A DNA stretch of 64,000 nucleotides from NCBI GenBank assembly GCA_024704175.1, contig CP085629.1, positions 6,076,001 to 6,140,000 of the forward strand, written 5' to 3'. Positions 46,407 through 55,065 of this stretch are shown here, piece by piece; position 1 is the stretch's first letter, and every line of letters begins with the position of its first letter. The position numbers and the translations under genes were made by a program. The notes under the pieces were generated by a model, which saw nothing but the letters and a program-made list of their open reading frames with translations, ran no database searches and had not been told where the DNA came from. Source of the stretch: Paenibacillus sp. P25. Lineage in GTDB: Bacteria; Bacillota; Bacilli; Paenibacillales; NBRC-103111.

Positions 46407-46449
46407 GAATGCCCTGCACCAGGCTCGAAGCCGATGCAGGGCATTTTTT
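46407..46449. terminator. Bidirectional terminator after clpP
   Basis: AATGCCCTGCA/TGCAGGGCATT stem followed by TTTTTT, between convergent clpP and the copper-amine-oxidase-domain gene. Confidence 0.9.
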
Positions 46450-48226
46450 AATTCACGGTTTCTCTGTCGTCCAGCGGGTAAAAGATCAAGTCAATCGGGA
46501 ATGCGGATCCGGCCGGCGGGCTGAACTCAATGTCCAGCGAATCTTCTTTGCCCGTCGTTTTGGCCAGAATCTGCATGCCGTCGAAGGCGGTGAGCACGCC
46601 GGACTGCGGCACCAGGCGGATGTCGCCGTTGATTTTGAACGGCCCCTTGAAGATGCCGCCCTTGGCCAGAATCATCACCGCCATCTTCCGCGGCTTATCC
46701 GCATGGATTTTGTAGATGACCCCATAGTTGCCGTCATTGGTCACGTTCTGCTTGCGGAATACGTCGTAGCCCGGCTGGAACGGGTCCGACTTGCCGTCGC
46801 CGATCACAATCCGCGAAGGCTTGGTAAAATTGGTCGCGTCGATATTCCAGTTCACCTGTGACACCGGAAACGTCCCCCGCACATGGCCGTCAAATCCAAG
46901 TCGCGGCAGGTATACCGAGTTGGCCGTCACTTCCGTATCGGCTACGAACGAGAACTGCACCTTGCCGTCCGTCTCGACGTCATAGAACAAGTTCACGCCC
47001 TGGCCCGGGTAGAAGTCCGGCATTTGCTTATACACGAAGGTCTGCTTCGGCGGAATGGTGAACGTTTCATCATGCGGATCGTTCAGCAGGAAGTCTACCG
47101 AGGCTTCATTGCCGATCAGGTTCGCATAGACCGAAGGATATACCTCGCCTTTGTTGGTTGTTTTCACAGTAACAGGCTTATCTGTCATGTTTCTCGCCAG
47201 AATCGCCATCGTCAGCTTTTGCTGCGTGCCGTTGATATGGTCCGCATACAGACGTCCTTTGCCTTCGACCTCATCCTGGTACAGAACGCCTTTCTCCTTG
47301 AACTCCTCCGGGCTGTCGCTTACCAGGAGCTTACGGGACTTGTCCTCGGTCACCTGCTTGCTGAGCTCGGGAAGCTCCCAGAAATTGCCCCACAGCGTGC
47401 TCCAGTCTGTCTTGATGTAAGAGCCTACCGGCTTCATATAGATCGGGTACTCGATCGGGTTCAAATAGGTTTGACTCTCGATCACCAGGTTACGGGTATA
47501 TACCTCGCTCTTATTGCCGTGGGCGTCCGATACGACCAGCGAAATCGGATAGGTACCAGGCGAGAAGAAGGCTTCCTGCTTGCCGGTCCATTCATAGTTC
47601 GTGATGCCTTCAGCGTCCGGGTCGTAGCTCAGATCGACATAATGAATCGGCTCGCCGACTTTGTAGCTTGGCTTGTCGAAGGTAAATTTCGCTACAGGCT
47701 TCGAGTTGTTCGCATTCGGGTTAAAGATGCCCTTCGGTCGCTTAACGTGCAGCACTTCCACCCGGCGCAGCTCGTCGTTGTAGGTGTACTTGGCCCCCAT
47801 ATAATCCGCCAGCCAGGTCAGCTTGATCATCAGCCGTCCGTTCACAATCGCGGCGACATCATTGAACGATTGCCAATAGCCGTTAATCCAGGCGGACTTG
47901 TTATCGATATCCAGCATGATCTTCGCAGTCGGGGTTTCCATGTTGATCTGCCGGGTCTTGTCGTTCCATTCAACCTTCATGCCGAAGGTATCCCCCAGGA
48001 ATTTGGCGGGAACGAACGTTTTGTCCTTAATGATGGTCGCCGGCGCATCCAGCGTCACCTTGGTCCCATTCACAAAGGCGTCGGGCTTATCGATATACAG
48101 CATGACATAGGTGGTGCTTGAAGCCATGGCCGCTTCCTGTTCAGCCGCTGCAGCCGGCAGAGCGGCGAACGATAGAAGCAATGCACAAACGAGCAATAAG
48201 ACCAGTTCTTTCTTCATCCGTTTCAT
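46448..48226 (-). CDS. Secreted protein with copper amine oxidase N-terminal-type domain
   Basis: A 592-residue exported protein: signal peptide (KELVLLLVCALLLSFAALPAAAA), a duplicated stalk domain (YIDKPDAFVNGTKVTLDAPA, KTFVPAKFLGDTFGMKVEW and IMIKLTWLADYMGA), a PKD-like domain (SYDPDAEGITNYEWTGK) and about 330 residues of beta-rich sequence without a recognised family. In Firmicutes such stalk domains bind the cell surface and usually do not belong to real amine oxidases. Function unknown; likely cell-wall associated. Confidence 0.85.
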   Translation of the reverse strand: MKRMKKELVLLLVCALLLSFAALPAAAAEQEAAMASSTTYVMLYIDKPDAFVNGTKVTLDAPATIIKDKTFVPAKFLGDTFGMKVEWNDKTRQINMETPTAKIMLDIDNKSAWINGYWQSFNDVAAIVNGRLMIKLTWLADYMGAKYTYNDELRRVEVLHVKRPKGIFNPNANNSKPVAKFTFDKPSYKVGEPIHYVDLSYDPDAEGITNYEWTGKQEAFFSPGTYPISLVVSDAHGNKSEVYTRNLVIESQTYLNPIEYPIYMKPVGSYIKTDWSTLWGNFWELPELSKQVTEDKSRKLLVSDSPEEFKEKGVLYQDEVEGKGRLYADHINGTQQKLTMAILARNMTDKPVTVKTTNKGEVYPSVYANLIGNEASVDFLLNDPHDETFTIPPKQTFVYKQMPDFYPGQGVNLFYDVETDGKVQFSFVADTEVTANSVYLPRLGFDGHVRGTFPVSQVNWNIDATNFTKPSRIVIGDGKSDPFQPGYDVFRKQNVTNDGNYGVIYKIHADKPRKMAVMILAKGGIFKGPFKINGDIRLVPQSGVLTAFDGMQILAKTTGKEDSLDIEFSPPAGSAFPIDLIFYPLDDRETVN

Positions 48227-48448
48227 CTCTTTACTCCTCTTTCCCTTCTTGCGTTCCTGGACTATCCCCCGAAAAAAGCAGTAAAAAACCTTTTCCCGTC
48301 AGACACGTCAATATAGACGCACGCCGCGAAAAAAGGTTGCGTAACTTTTGCCATATGTAATTTTATACCTTCTGTGACCAAATAAGCTCCGCCCGCCGCA
48401 TCCGCACAAAGGAAAAAAGCTTCCGGATCGGAAGCTCCCTGCGGCCGT

Positions 48449-48718
48449 TTATTGGTTCTCGAGTTCCTCTTTGCTGACAAGGGTGACTAAAGCGTTTACA
48501 GCCTGCTCGGCGTCCGAGCCTTCCGCACTTATGTGAACTTCCGTGCCTGTGCTGATCGCGAGGCTCATGATCCCCATGATACTCTTGGCATTAACCTTCT
48601 TCTCGTCCTTCTCCACAAAAATCTCCGAGGAAAACTTGTTCGCTTCCTGTACAAACAATGCCGCCGGTCTGGCATGAAGGCCTGTTTTCAACTTGACAAC
48701 CACTGGGCGTCTCGACAT
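48449..48718 (-). CDS. HPr-family protein at the crh position, His15 retained
   Basis: 89 residues. It occupies the crh position after whiA and has the Crh-like body (KTGLHARPAALFVQEANKF, VNAKSIMGIMSLAISTGTE). But residue 15, Gln in Bacillus Crh, is His here, so the protein can in principle accept phosphate from enzyme I as well as at Ser46 (HPr kinase site in AKSIMGI). It could thus work as a PTS HPr or as a catabolite co-effector with CcpA. ATG 48718 after GGGGGT. Confidence 0.87.
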   Translation of the reverse strand: MSRRPVVVKLKTGLHARPAALFVQEANKFSSEIFVEKDEKKVNAKSIMGIMSLAISTGTEVHISAEGSDAEQAVNALVTLVSKEELENQ

Positions 48719-48874
48719 GCAACCATTACCCCCTACAATCTTTGAATTCCAACTCATAGTGAAAGGGCATAACGCCCAAAAAAGCGATTTTTAGATCATT
48801 ATATCATTTTTCGGCAGTTTGCACTAGAAAAATTGAAAAATTACACAAAAAAACTATATTCTCTTGACGCTATC

Positions 48875-49804
48875 TTAAGATTTGCGGATCTTCTCCGCCA
48901 TCTCGTCGATCTTCCGTAAACGGTGGTTTACGCCGGATTTGCTTACCTTGCCTTTCAGCGGCTCGCCGACCTCGCTCAAATTCATATCGGGGTGCTGCAG
49001 CCGGATTTCCGCAACCTCCCGCAGCTTCTCGGGCAGATTGTCGAGTCCGATCTCCTTCTGCAGCAGGCGGATATTATCGATTTGCCGGACCGCGGCGCCG
49101 ATCGTTTTGTTAAGGTTCGCCGTCTCGCAGTTGACAAGCCGGTTGACCGAGTTGCGCATATCCTTCATGATCCGGACGTCCTCGAACCGCAGCAGCGCCT
49201 GGTGCGCGCCGATCAGGCTCAGAAACTCGATAATTTTCTCGCCTTCCTTGATGTAGAACACGAAGCCCTTTTTACGCTCGATACAGCGGGCGTTCAGGTC
49301 GAACTCATTGGCCAGCCGGCACAGCTCCTGGCAGTGCTCCTCGTACATGGACGAAATTTCCAGATGATAGGAAGAGCCTTCCGGGTTGTTGACCGAGCCC
49401 CCGGCCAGGAAAGCTCCCCGCAAATAAGCACGCTTGCAGCGGCTCCGGCGGATGATGCTCGGCTCGATCCCATCGGTGAAATTGAAGCCTTCCGACACAA
49501 TGTGGAGCTTGGACAGGATATCCTGCACCTGGCTCGGTACGCGGACAATATAGACGTTGTTTTTCTTGAGACGCATCTTCTTGCGGACCAGAAGCTCCGT
49601 ATGCACCTGAAACGTTTTCTTCAGCGGCGAGTAAATTCTTCGCGCGATCGCCGCATTCTCGGTCGAAATATCCAGCACGATCTTTTGCGAAGTCAGCTGC
49701 ACGGACCCGTTCATTCGAATCAGGGCGGACAGCTCCGCTTTCTCGCAGCAGGCGTCGGTTTCAATCATCGTAAGCTCTTTCTTCGTTTGGGCGGCGAAGG
49801 ACAC
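48875..49804 (-). CDS. whiA: Sporulation/cell-division regulator WhiA
   Basis: About 309 residues: N-terminal LAGLIDADG-like domain (RCKRAYLRGAFLAGGSVNNP, YHLEISS) and a C-terminal helix-turn-helix (LPEKLREVAEIRLQHPDMNLSEVGEPL). GTG 49804 gives FAAQTKKELT as in other WhiA; an in-frame GTG three codons upstream sits on the ribosome site. Usual place between yvcK and crh. Confidence 0.95.
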   Translation of the reverse strand: MSFAAQTKKELTMIETDACCEKAELSALIRMNGSVQLTSQKIVLDISTENAAIARRIYSPLKKTFQVHTELLVRKKMRLKKNNVYIVRVPSQVQDILSKLHIVSEGFNFTDGIEPSIIRRSRCKRAYLRGAFLAGGSVNNPEGSSYHLEISSMYEEHCQELCRLANEFDLNARCIERKKGFVFYIKEGEKIIEFLSLIGAHQALLRFEDVRIMKDMRNSVNRLVNCETANLNKTIGAAVRQIDNIRLLQKEIGLDNLPEKLREVAEIRLQHPDMNLSEVGEPLKGKVSKSGVNHRLRKIDEMAEKIRKS

Positions 49805-49809
49805 GGGAA

Positions 49810-50800
49810 TCACCTCTTCTTGAACATCCAGCTCTCCACCAGTTGATAGATGTGCTGACTCAGCTTGTCAGCGTCATGACGCAAATAGGTGCGGAACAGC
49901 ACCAGCCGGTCGGCGATGACTTTGCAGCCCAGCTTCGTCACTTGATCCAGATCGAGCTGGACGACCTTGGCCCCCTTCTCGGCATACTGATTCTGCACCT
50001 TCTTGGGAATTTCCCCGTTGTTGACGATAACATAATCGAATAAGTCCCGACCGACATGATCGCGGATCGCCTTCAAATGATCGCTGGCCTTGTAATCGTC
50101 CGTTTCACCGGGCTGGGTCATGACATTGCAGATATAAATTTTCAGCGCTTCGGACTCAGTGACGGCCCTCGCGATCTCCGGCACGAGCATATTCGGCAGT
50201 ATACTGGTGTACAGGCTCCCGGGACCCACCACTATCGCATCCGCCTGCTTCAGCGCCTCAAGCGCCTCCGGCAGCGGAGAAACATCCGCCGGCTCGATCA
50301 TGACGCGCCGGATGACGCCGCCGGCCATCGGAATCTTCGATTCGCCCTCGACGGTCGAGCCGTCCTGCATTTCCGCCTTCAGTACAATCGGATGGTCCGC
50401 CGCAGGCAAAGACACGTCCCCGCACGGCGAATACCCGGCTCAGCTCCCGCACGCCGGTCACGAAGTCGCCGGTAATATCCCGCATCGTCGCCAACATTAG
50501 GTTGCCCAAACTATGGCCCGCTAATCCGTTCCCCTTTTCAAAACGGTACTCCAGCAACTTGGTCAAGAGCGGCTCCACGTCCGACAAGGCCGTCAGCACG
50601 TTGCGGATATCGCCGGGCGGCACCATCTCCAGCTCCGACCGGAGCCGGCCCGAGCTGCCTCCGTCATCGGCGACGGTGACAATGGCGGTGATGTCCACCG
50701 GCTTTTGCTTCAGGCCGCGGAGCATCACGGAGAGTCCGGTACCGCCGCCGATGACGACAATGCGGGGTTTATACTTTTCATGGTCGAGCGATGGGGTCAT
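49810..50800 (-). CDS. yvcK: YvcK/CofD-like gluconeogenesis factor, frameshifted
   Basis: About 329 residues, a CofD-fold protein that binds UDP-sugars and is needed for growth on gluconeogenic carbon and for morphology. KPRIVVIGGGTGLSVMLRGLK, VADDGGSSGRLR, DIRNVLTALSD, GNGLAGHSLGNL, VVGPGSLYTSILPNMLV, CNVMTQPGETDDY. The break near 50417 is one G short in GGGG, splitting FAVRG from DVSLPAADHPIV. ATG overlaps the rapZ stop. Confidence 0.94.
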
Positions 50801-51695
50801 CGTCTTACCTCGACCCGGTCGCGTTCCGAATCCCGATGGCTCACGCGGACTACCTCCGTTTCGCTGGTTCCGAGCATTTTGCCAAGATATTCCGCTACGG
50901 CGACGGAACGGTGCTTGCCCCCGTGCAGCCGATGCCGATAACAAGCTGGCTCTTGCCTTCTTTCTTGTACTGGGGAACGAGAAATTGCAGCATGTCGAGC
51001 AGCTTGACGAGGAACTCCTGGGTCTCGGCCCATTTCATAACATAATCGTAAACGGCGGGATCGAGTCCGGTTTGGGGTCTTAATTGTTCGATATAATGCG
51101 GATTGGGCAGAAAGCGCACATCGAAAATCAAGTCGGCATCGATCGGGACGCCGTACTTGAAGCCGAACGAAATGACGTTGATCGCAATTCCGTTGGCATC
51201 GAGGTTGTTGAACCGGGAGATGATCCGTTCCTTCAGCTGGACCGGCTTCAGGTTGCTGGTGTCAATCACCTGTGTCGCAAGCCCTTTCAGCTCCTCCAGA
51301 AGCTTACGTTCCTGGCGGATTCCCTCCAGCGGCCCTTCCGTCGGGGCGAGCGGATGCTTGCGCCGGCTCTCCTTGTAACGCTGCACCAGAACGGAATCCG
51401 TCGCATCCAGGAACAAAATCTCATAAGTCAACGTATAGTTCTCATCGAGGTAGCGAAGCGATTCCGACAGGGAAGTGAAGAACTCTCTTCCGCGAAGGTC
51501 AATCACCAGCGCCACCTTGCCGATCCGGCCTTTGGACTGCTCAATCAGCTCGGCAAATTTAGGAATCAGCACGGGAGGGAGGTTATCCACGCAGAAAAAG
51601 CCCAGATCTTCCAAGCTCTGCACCGCGATCGTTTTGCCGGCTCCGGACATTCCCGTAATGATGACCAGCTTCCCGAGAGAATGCATTTCTTCCAT
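50797..51695 (-). CDS. rapZ: RNase adapter / nucleotide-binding protein RapZ (YvcJ), frameshifted
   Basis: About 299 residues. Walker A ITGMSGAGKT near residue 15, GFFCVDNLPP, DLRGREFF, LFLDATDSVLVQRYKESRRKHPL, and C-terminal GIGCTGGKHRSVAVAEYLG. One G is missing in GGGGG near 50920, inside the CTGGKH motif. It hydrolyses ATP/GTP; in Bacillus it affects competence and, in enterobacteria, amino-sugar control. ATGA overlap with yvcK. Confidence 0.94.
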
Positions 51696-51729
51696 GGTTG
51701 ATCACTCCTCGCTATCCTATCTTTCTATC

Positions 51730-51783
51730 TATTTGTAAAAAAACATGGCTTCCAACTATTTGTAAAAAAACATGGCTTCCAAC
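51730..51783. repeat. 27-bp exact tandem duplication upstream of rapZ
   Basis: Two adjacent copies of a unit beginning CTATTTG, containing seven A and ending CTTCCAA, in the 107-bp spacer between the ROK gene and rapZ. Confidence 0.85.
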
Positions 51784-51802
51784 GCTTAGTCAATTGCTAG
51801 AA

Positions 51803-52755
51803 TTAGCTGTGCAAATTCAGCCCGGCCGCCCCTACGACGCCGGCATCGTTGCCCAGAACGGCAGGAACGATGTCCACCCCTTCGGTAGCGGCTTCCTGCG
51901 TGCATTCATAGTAGTTCTTACGGATCGCATCAAACAGAATGTCGCCGGCTTTCGAAACGCCCCCGCCCACAATAAAGCGCCGCGGGTTGATGATGACGGA
52001 TACGAGCGCCATCGATTTGCCGAGGTATACGGCGCACCCGGTTAATAATTCGCAGGCTGACCTCGTCGCCGGTCTTGGCCGCGTCGAAGACATCCTTCGC
52101 CATGATGTTGTCCACCAAAGCGAGTGAGGTATGCTCGCCGCGTTCAACCGCTTCTTTGGCCATCCGAATGATGCCTGTGGCGGACGATACGGTCTCGAGG
52201 CAGCCCTTCTTGCCGCTGACCGCACTCGATAGCCTCCAGATCAGGCACAACGGCCATATGACCGAGCTCGCCGGCCATGCCGTTATGGCCTTGGAAGATC
52301 TTGCCGTTAATGATAATGCCGCCGCCTACGCCCGTACCGAGCGTATAGCATACGACGTTGGGAATGCCTGCGCCCGCGCCGCTCCAGGCTTCTCCAAGTG
52401 CAGCGACATTGGCGTCGTTGTCGATTTTCACGGTCTTCCCAAGCTTTTCCTCCAGAATCTTCTTCACCGGTACGTTGCGCCAGCCCAGATTCGGAGACAG
52501 CTTAATGAAGCCTTCCGGAATGTCCATAAACCCGGCGATTCCGGCGCCGATCCCCGCCACCTGCTCCCATGTGTAAGGAGATTCCGCCACCAGCTTGCGC
52601 ACATACTGCGCAATATTCTCCAGTACCACGTCGGAGCCGTGTTCGGTTCCCGTAGGGCCTTCGTACGTCTGCAGAAGCTTGCCCTGCACGTCGCACAAAC
52701 CCACTTTAATTGCAGTTCCTCCCAAATCGACGCCTACATACACTTGGTCAGCCAT
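51803..52755 (-). CDS. glcK: ROK-family glucokinase, frameshifted twice
   Basis: About 317 residues. ATP site GVDLGGTAIKVGL, KIDNDANVAALGEAW with the catalytic Asp, YTLGTGVGGGIIING, NGMAGELGHM, and C-terminal FIVGGGVSKAGD. The zinc motif, usually CxCGxxGCxE, reads EC-G-then-SGKKGCLET with a frame break in between (about 52225), so one of the zinc cysteines is unclear. The second break is near 52045. It phosphorylates glucose. Usual neighbour of rapZ in Paenibacillaceae. Confidence 0.93.
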
Positions 52756-53111
52756 CTCGAATTATTCACCTCTACCGATATTCCAGTTTGCGCCCTTGAC
52801 GCAGCTATGTCGTTAGTCGTATTTCAAAAGCTCCTTTCCCCACTATAAGCCAACCCCAACCGCAGGTCAAGATAACCCGATAGATATTACAAGATGAGGA
52901 AAAACTAGGCTGTCCGCAGGGTTCGCAGCCGGCGGAAGCAAGGTTGCATCGCGTCTTTTTAATAGTTCCGGAAGGGAGAATCGGGAGCCCCTGCGGATTA
53001 TACTTGCAATTTATCTTAAAATCATATATCTTAAAATTAAGATTTATTTCAAGGTCACAATGGCTAGCATATAAATTCTTAGCAATCCATTCCAATTAGG
53101 AGGCGAAACCT
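52756..53111. other. Spacer with no recognised gene
   Basis: Promoter region for the pirin gene (+) and the ROK gene (-). An open frame at 52805-53095 (-) lacks a ribosome site and family features and is not called. Confidence 0.55.
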
Positions 53112-53888
53112 ATGCAAATCATGGTTTATCCGCCGGCCATGCAGGGAACCGGCGCTTTCGATGGCGGCAGGATCACGGAGCAGAAGCCGATCGGTTTTCC
53201 AGGGGAACGATCCGTTGTCAAACGGGTCGGACCGTTATTTTACTGGGCCTGGGCTTTTGCCAAAGAGGAAGGGTTCATCGGGTCCCATCCTCACGAGGCC
53301 TTCGAAATCATTACCTACGTCGTGAACGGAGAGGCGGAGCACGGCGATTCGCTGGGAACCCGCAGTGTCATCGGACCCGGCGGGCTTCAAGTCATGCAAA
53401 CCGGCTCAGGCGTCTCCCACCAGGAACGCTTCATCGGCCCGGACATGGAAGGCTTCCAAATTTGGTTCGAGCCTTACCTTACGGAAGCCGTCAAACGTCC
53501 GCCGACCTACCGCGGGTATGAACACGAGGCGTTTCCGCTGGAAACAGGCGAAGGTTATACCCGCAAAACCGTAATCGGCGAGGGAGCGCCGGTCCGGCTA
53601 GTGGCCGAAGCCCGCATGTGGGACGTGGAGGTGAGCGCGGGCGGCACGTTCCGGCATACGATTGCCGCAGGCCACACGTTGACGGCTCTGGCCATCCGGG
53701 GCGGCGGCACTTGGTCCGGGACTGATGAGCACACGGCTTCTACGGCGTTTCAACACAAAGATTTCATGCTGCTGCGTGCGGATCAAGATACGGATGTGAA
53801 GCTTGAGGCGACCGGCGAAGAGAGCCTTCGCGTCATCCTGATCGAGGTGCCGACGGTGACCGACTACCCGCTTATTCCCAAAAGATAA
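53112..53888 (+). CDS. Pirin family protein
   Basis: A 258-residue bicupin. The N-terminal cupin has the metal ligands in SHPHEAFEIITYVVNGEAEHGDSLGT, with GVSHQERF and FQIWFEPY following. Pirins bind iron and some act as quercetin dioxygenases; the role in bacteria is mostly unknown. AGGAGGCG precedes the ATG at 53112. Convergent with trxB. Confidence 0.88.
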   Translation: MQIMVYPPAMQGTGAFDGGRITEQKPIGFPGERSVVKRVGPLFYWAWAFAKEEGFIGSHPHEAFEIITYVVNGEAEHGDSLGTRSVIGPGGLQVMQTGSGVSHQERFIGPDMEGFQIWFEPYLTEAVKRPPTYRGYEHEAFPLETGEGYTRKTVIGEGAPVRLVAEARMWDVEVSAGGTFRHTIAAGHTLTALAIRGGGTWSGTDEHTASTAFQHKDFMLLRADQDTDVKLEATGEESLRVILIEVPTVTDYPLIPKR

Positions 53889-53896
53889 CTCAGTGT

Positions 53897-54015
53897 AAGA
53901 AAAGCTTCTGATCGAAGCCCTTTCGATGAAGATACATTCGTGTTTAAGAGGAAGCTTTTCTTGCGAGCAGAAAGTTTACTACGCGCTTGAGCGCTTTAGT
54001 GAAGTTAAACTTTCT
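53897..54015. repeat. Pair of hairpins between pirin and trxB genes
   Basis: Two adjacent inverted repeats: 53897-53908 / 53951-53962 (AAGAAAAGCTTC type, 12 bp) enclosing a small ATCGAA/TTCGAT hairpin, and 53969-53978 / 54006-54015 (AGAAAGTTTA type, 10 bp) enclosing GCGC/GCGC. Both have unequal internal loops and no T run. They differ from elements A-C. Confidence 0.65.
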
Positions 54016-54027
54016 TTACTCTTAACC

Positions 54028-54069
54028 AAACAAAGCGGATCCGCCGTCTCCGGCAGATCCGCTTTGTTT
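54028..54069. terminator. Bidirectional terminator of pirin and trxB genes
   Basis: AAACAAAGCGGAT/ATCCGCTTTGTTT, 13-bp stem with GCCG/CGGC inner pairs. Confidence 0.85.
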
Positions 54070-54084
54070 ATACTATAACCCAGC

Positions 54085-55032
54085 TTAGAGCGATTGGCTC
54101 CAGTCGTGCACCATGTGGCCTTCGAGGAATTTCTCGCAGTCCAGCGCCGCCATACAGCCGCTTCCCGCTGCCGTAATCGCTTGGCGGTACTTGCTGTCCT
54201 GCACGTCGCCGCAGGCGAAGACGCCTTCGACGTTCGTCATGGACGTTCCCGGCTTCACGAGGATGTAGCCAAGCTCGTCCGTCTTGACTTGGCCGGCCAG
54301 GAAATCGGTGTTCGGCTTATGGCCGATCGCCACGAAAATACCGTCGGTTTCGATAATTTCCTCTTGCCCGGTCTCGTTGTTCTTCACCTTAAGACCCGTT
54401 ACGCCTTTATCGCCCGAGATGACTTCCAGCGGCGTACGGTTCAGGCTCCATGTAATTTTGCTGTTCTCGCGTGCGCGGTCCTGCATGATCTTGGAGGCAC
54501 GCGGCTCATTGCGCCGGTGAACCAGCTTCACTTCCGTGGCGAAACGCGTCAGGAAGTTCGCTTCCTCCATTGCGGAATCCCCGCCGCCTACGACAATAAT
54601 CTTCTTCCCGCGGAAGAAGAAGCCGTCACAGGTCGCACAGGTGCTGACGCCGCGGCCGATGCTTTCCTTCTCGTTCGTGATGCCGAGCAGCTTGGCGGAG
54701 GCCCCCGTCGAAATAATCAGGGATTCCGCTACCAGCTCGCCGGCCCCTTCCACTTTCAGCTTGAACGGACGCTGGGACAAATCCACACTGTTGACCCATC
54801 CGGTTTTGAACTCGGCGCCGAAGCGCTCCGCCTGCTTACGCATGTTGGCCATGAGCTCCGGACCCATGATTCCTTCCGGGAAGCCCGGGAAGTTCTCCAC
54901 CTCGGTCGTTGTGGTCAGCTGGCCGCCCGGCTCCGGACCTTCGATAACCAGCGGCTTCAGATTGGCACGGGCCAAGTAGATAGCCGCCGTCAGTCCGGAC
55001 GGGCCGGTTCCGATTACAATCGCTTTGTACAT
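54085..55032 (-). CDS. trxB: Thioredoxin reductase
   Basis: 315 residues, intact. FAD site IGTGPSGLTAAIYLARA, redox-active CATC near residue 136 in GVSTCATCDGFF, NADPH-binding VVGGGDSAMEEA, and FACGDVQDSKYRQAITAAGSGCMAALDCEKFLE. Regenerates thioredoxin with NADPH. Convergent with the pirin gene. Confidence 0.97.
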   Translation of the reverse strand: MYKAIVIGTGPSGLTAAIYLARANLKPLVIEGPEPGGQLTTTTEVENFPGFPEGIMGPELMANMRKQAERFGAEFKTGWVNSVDLSQRPFKLKVEGAGELVAESLIISTGASAKLLGITNEKESIGRGVSTCATCDGFFFRGKKIIVVGGGDSAMEEANFLTRFATEVKLVHRRNEPRASKIMQDRARENSKITWSLNRTPLEVISGDKGVTGLKVKNNETGQEEIIETDGIFVAIGHKPNTDFLAGQVKTDELGYILVKPGTSMTNVEGVFACGDVQDSKYRQAITAAGSGCMAALDCEKFLEGHMVHDWSQSL

Positions 55033-55065
55033 AGCGTATGTCCTCCTATCGTCTCTGTCTCTCTG

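Noticed and set aside
52805..53095. 97-codon open frame in the spacer before the pirin gene
   Set aside because: No ribosome site, odd composition and no recognisable features.
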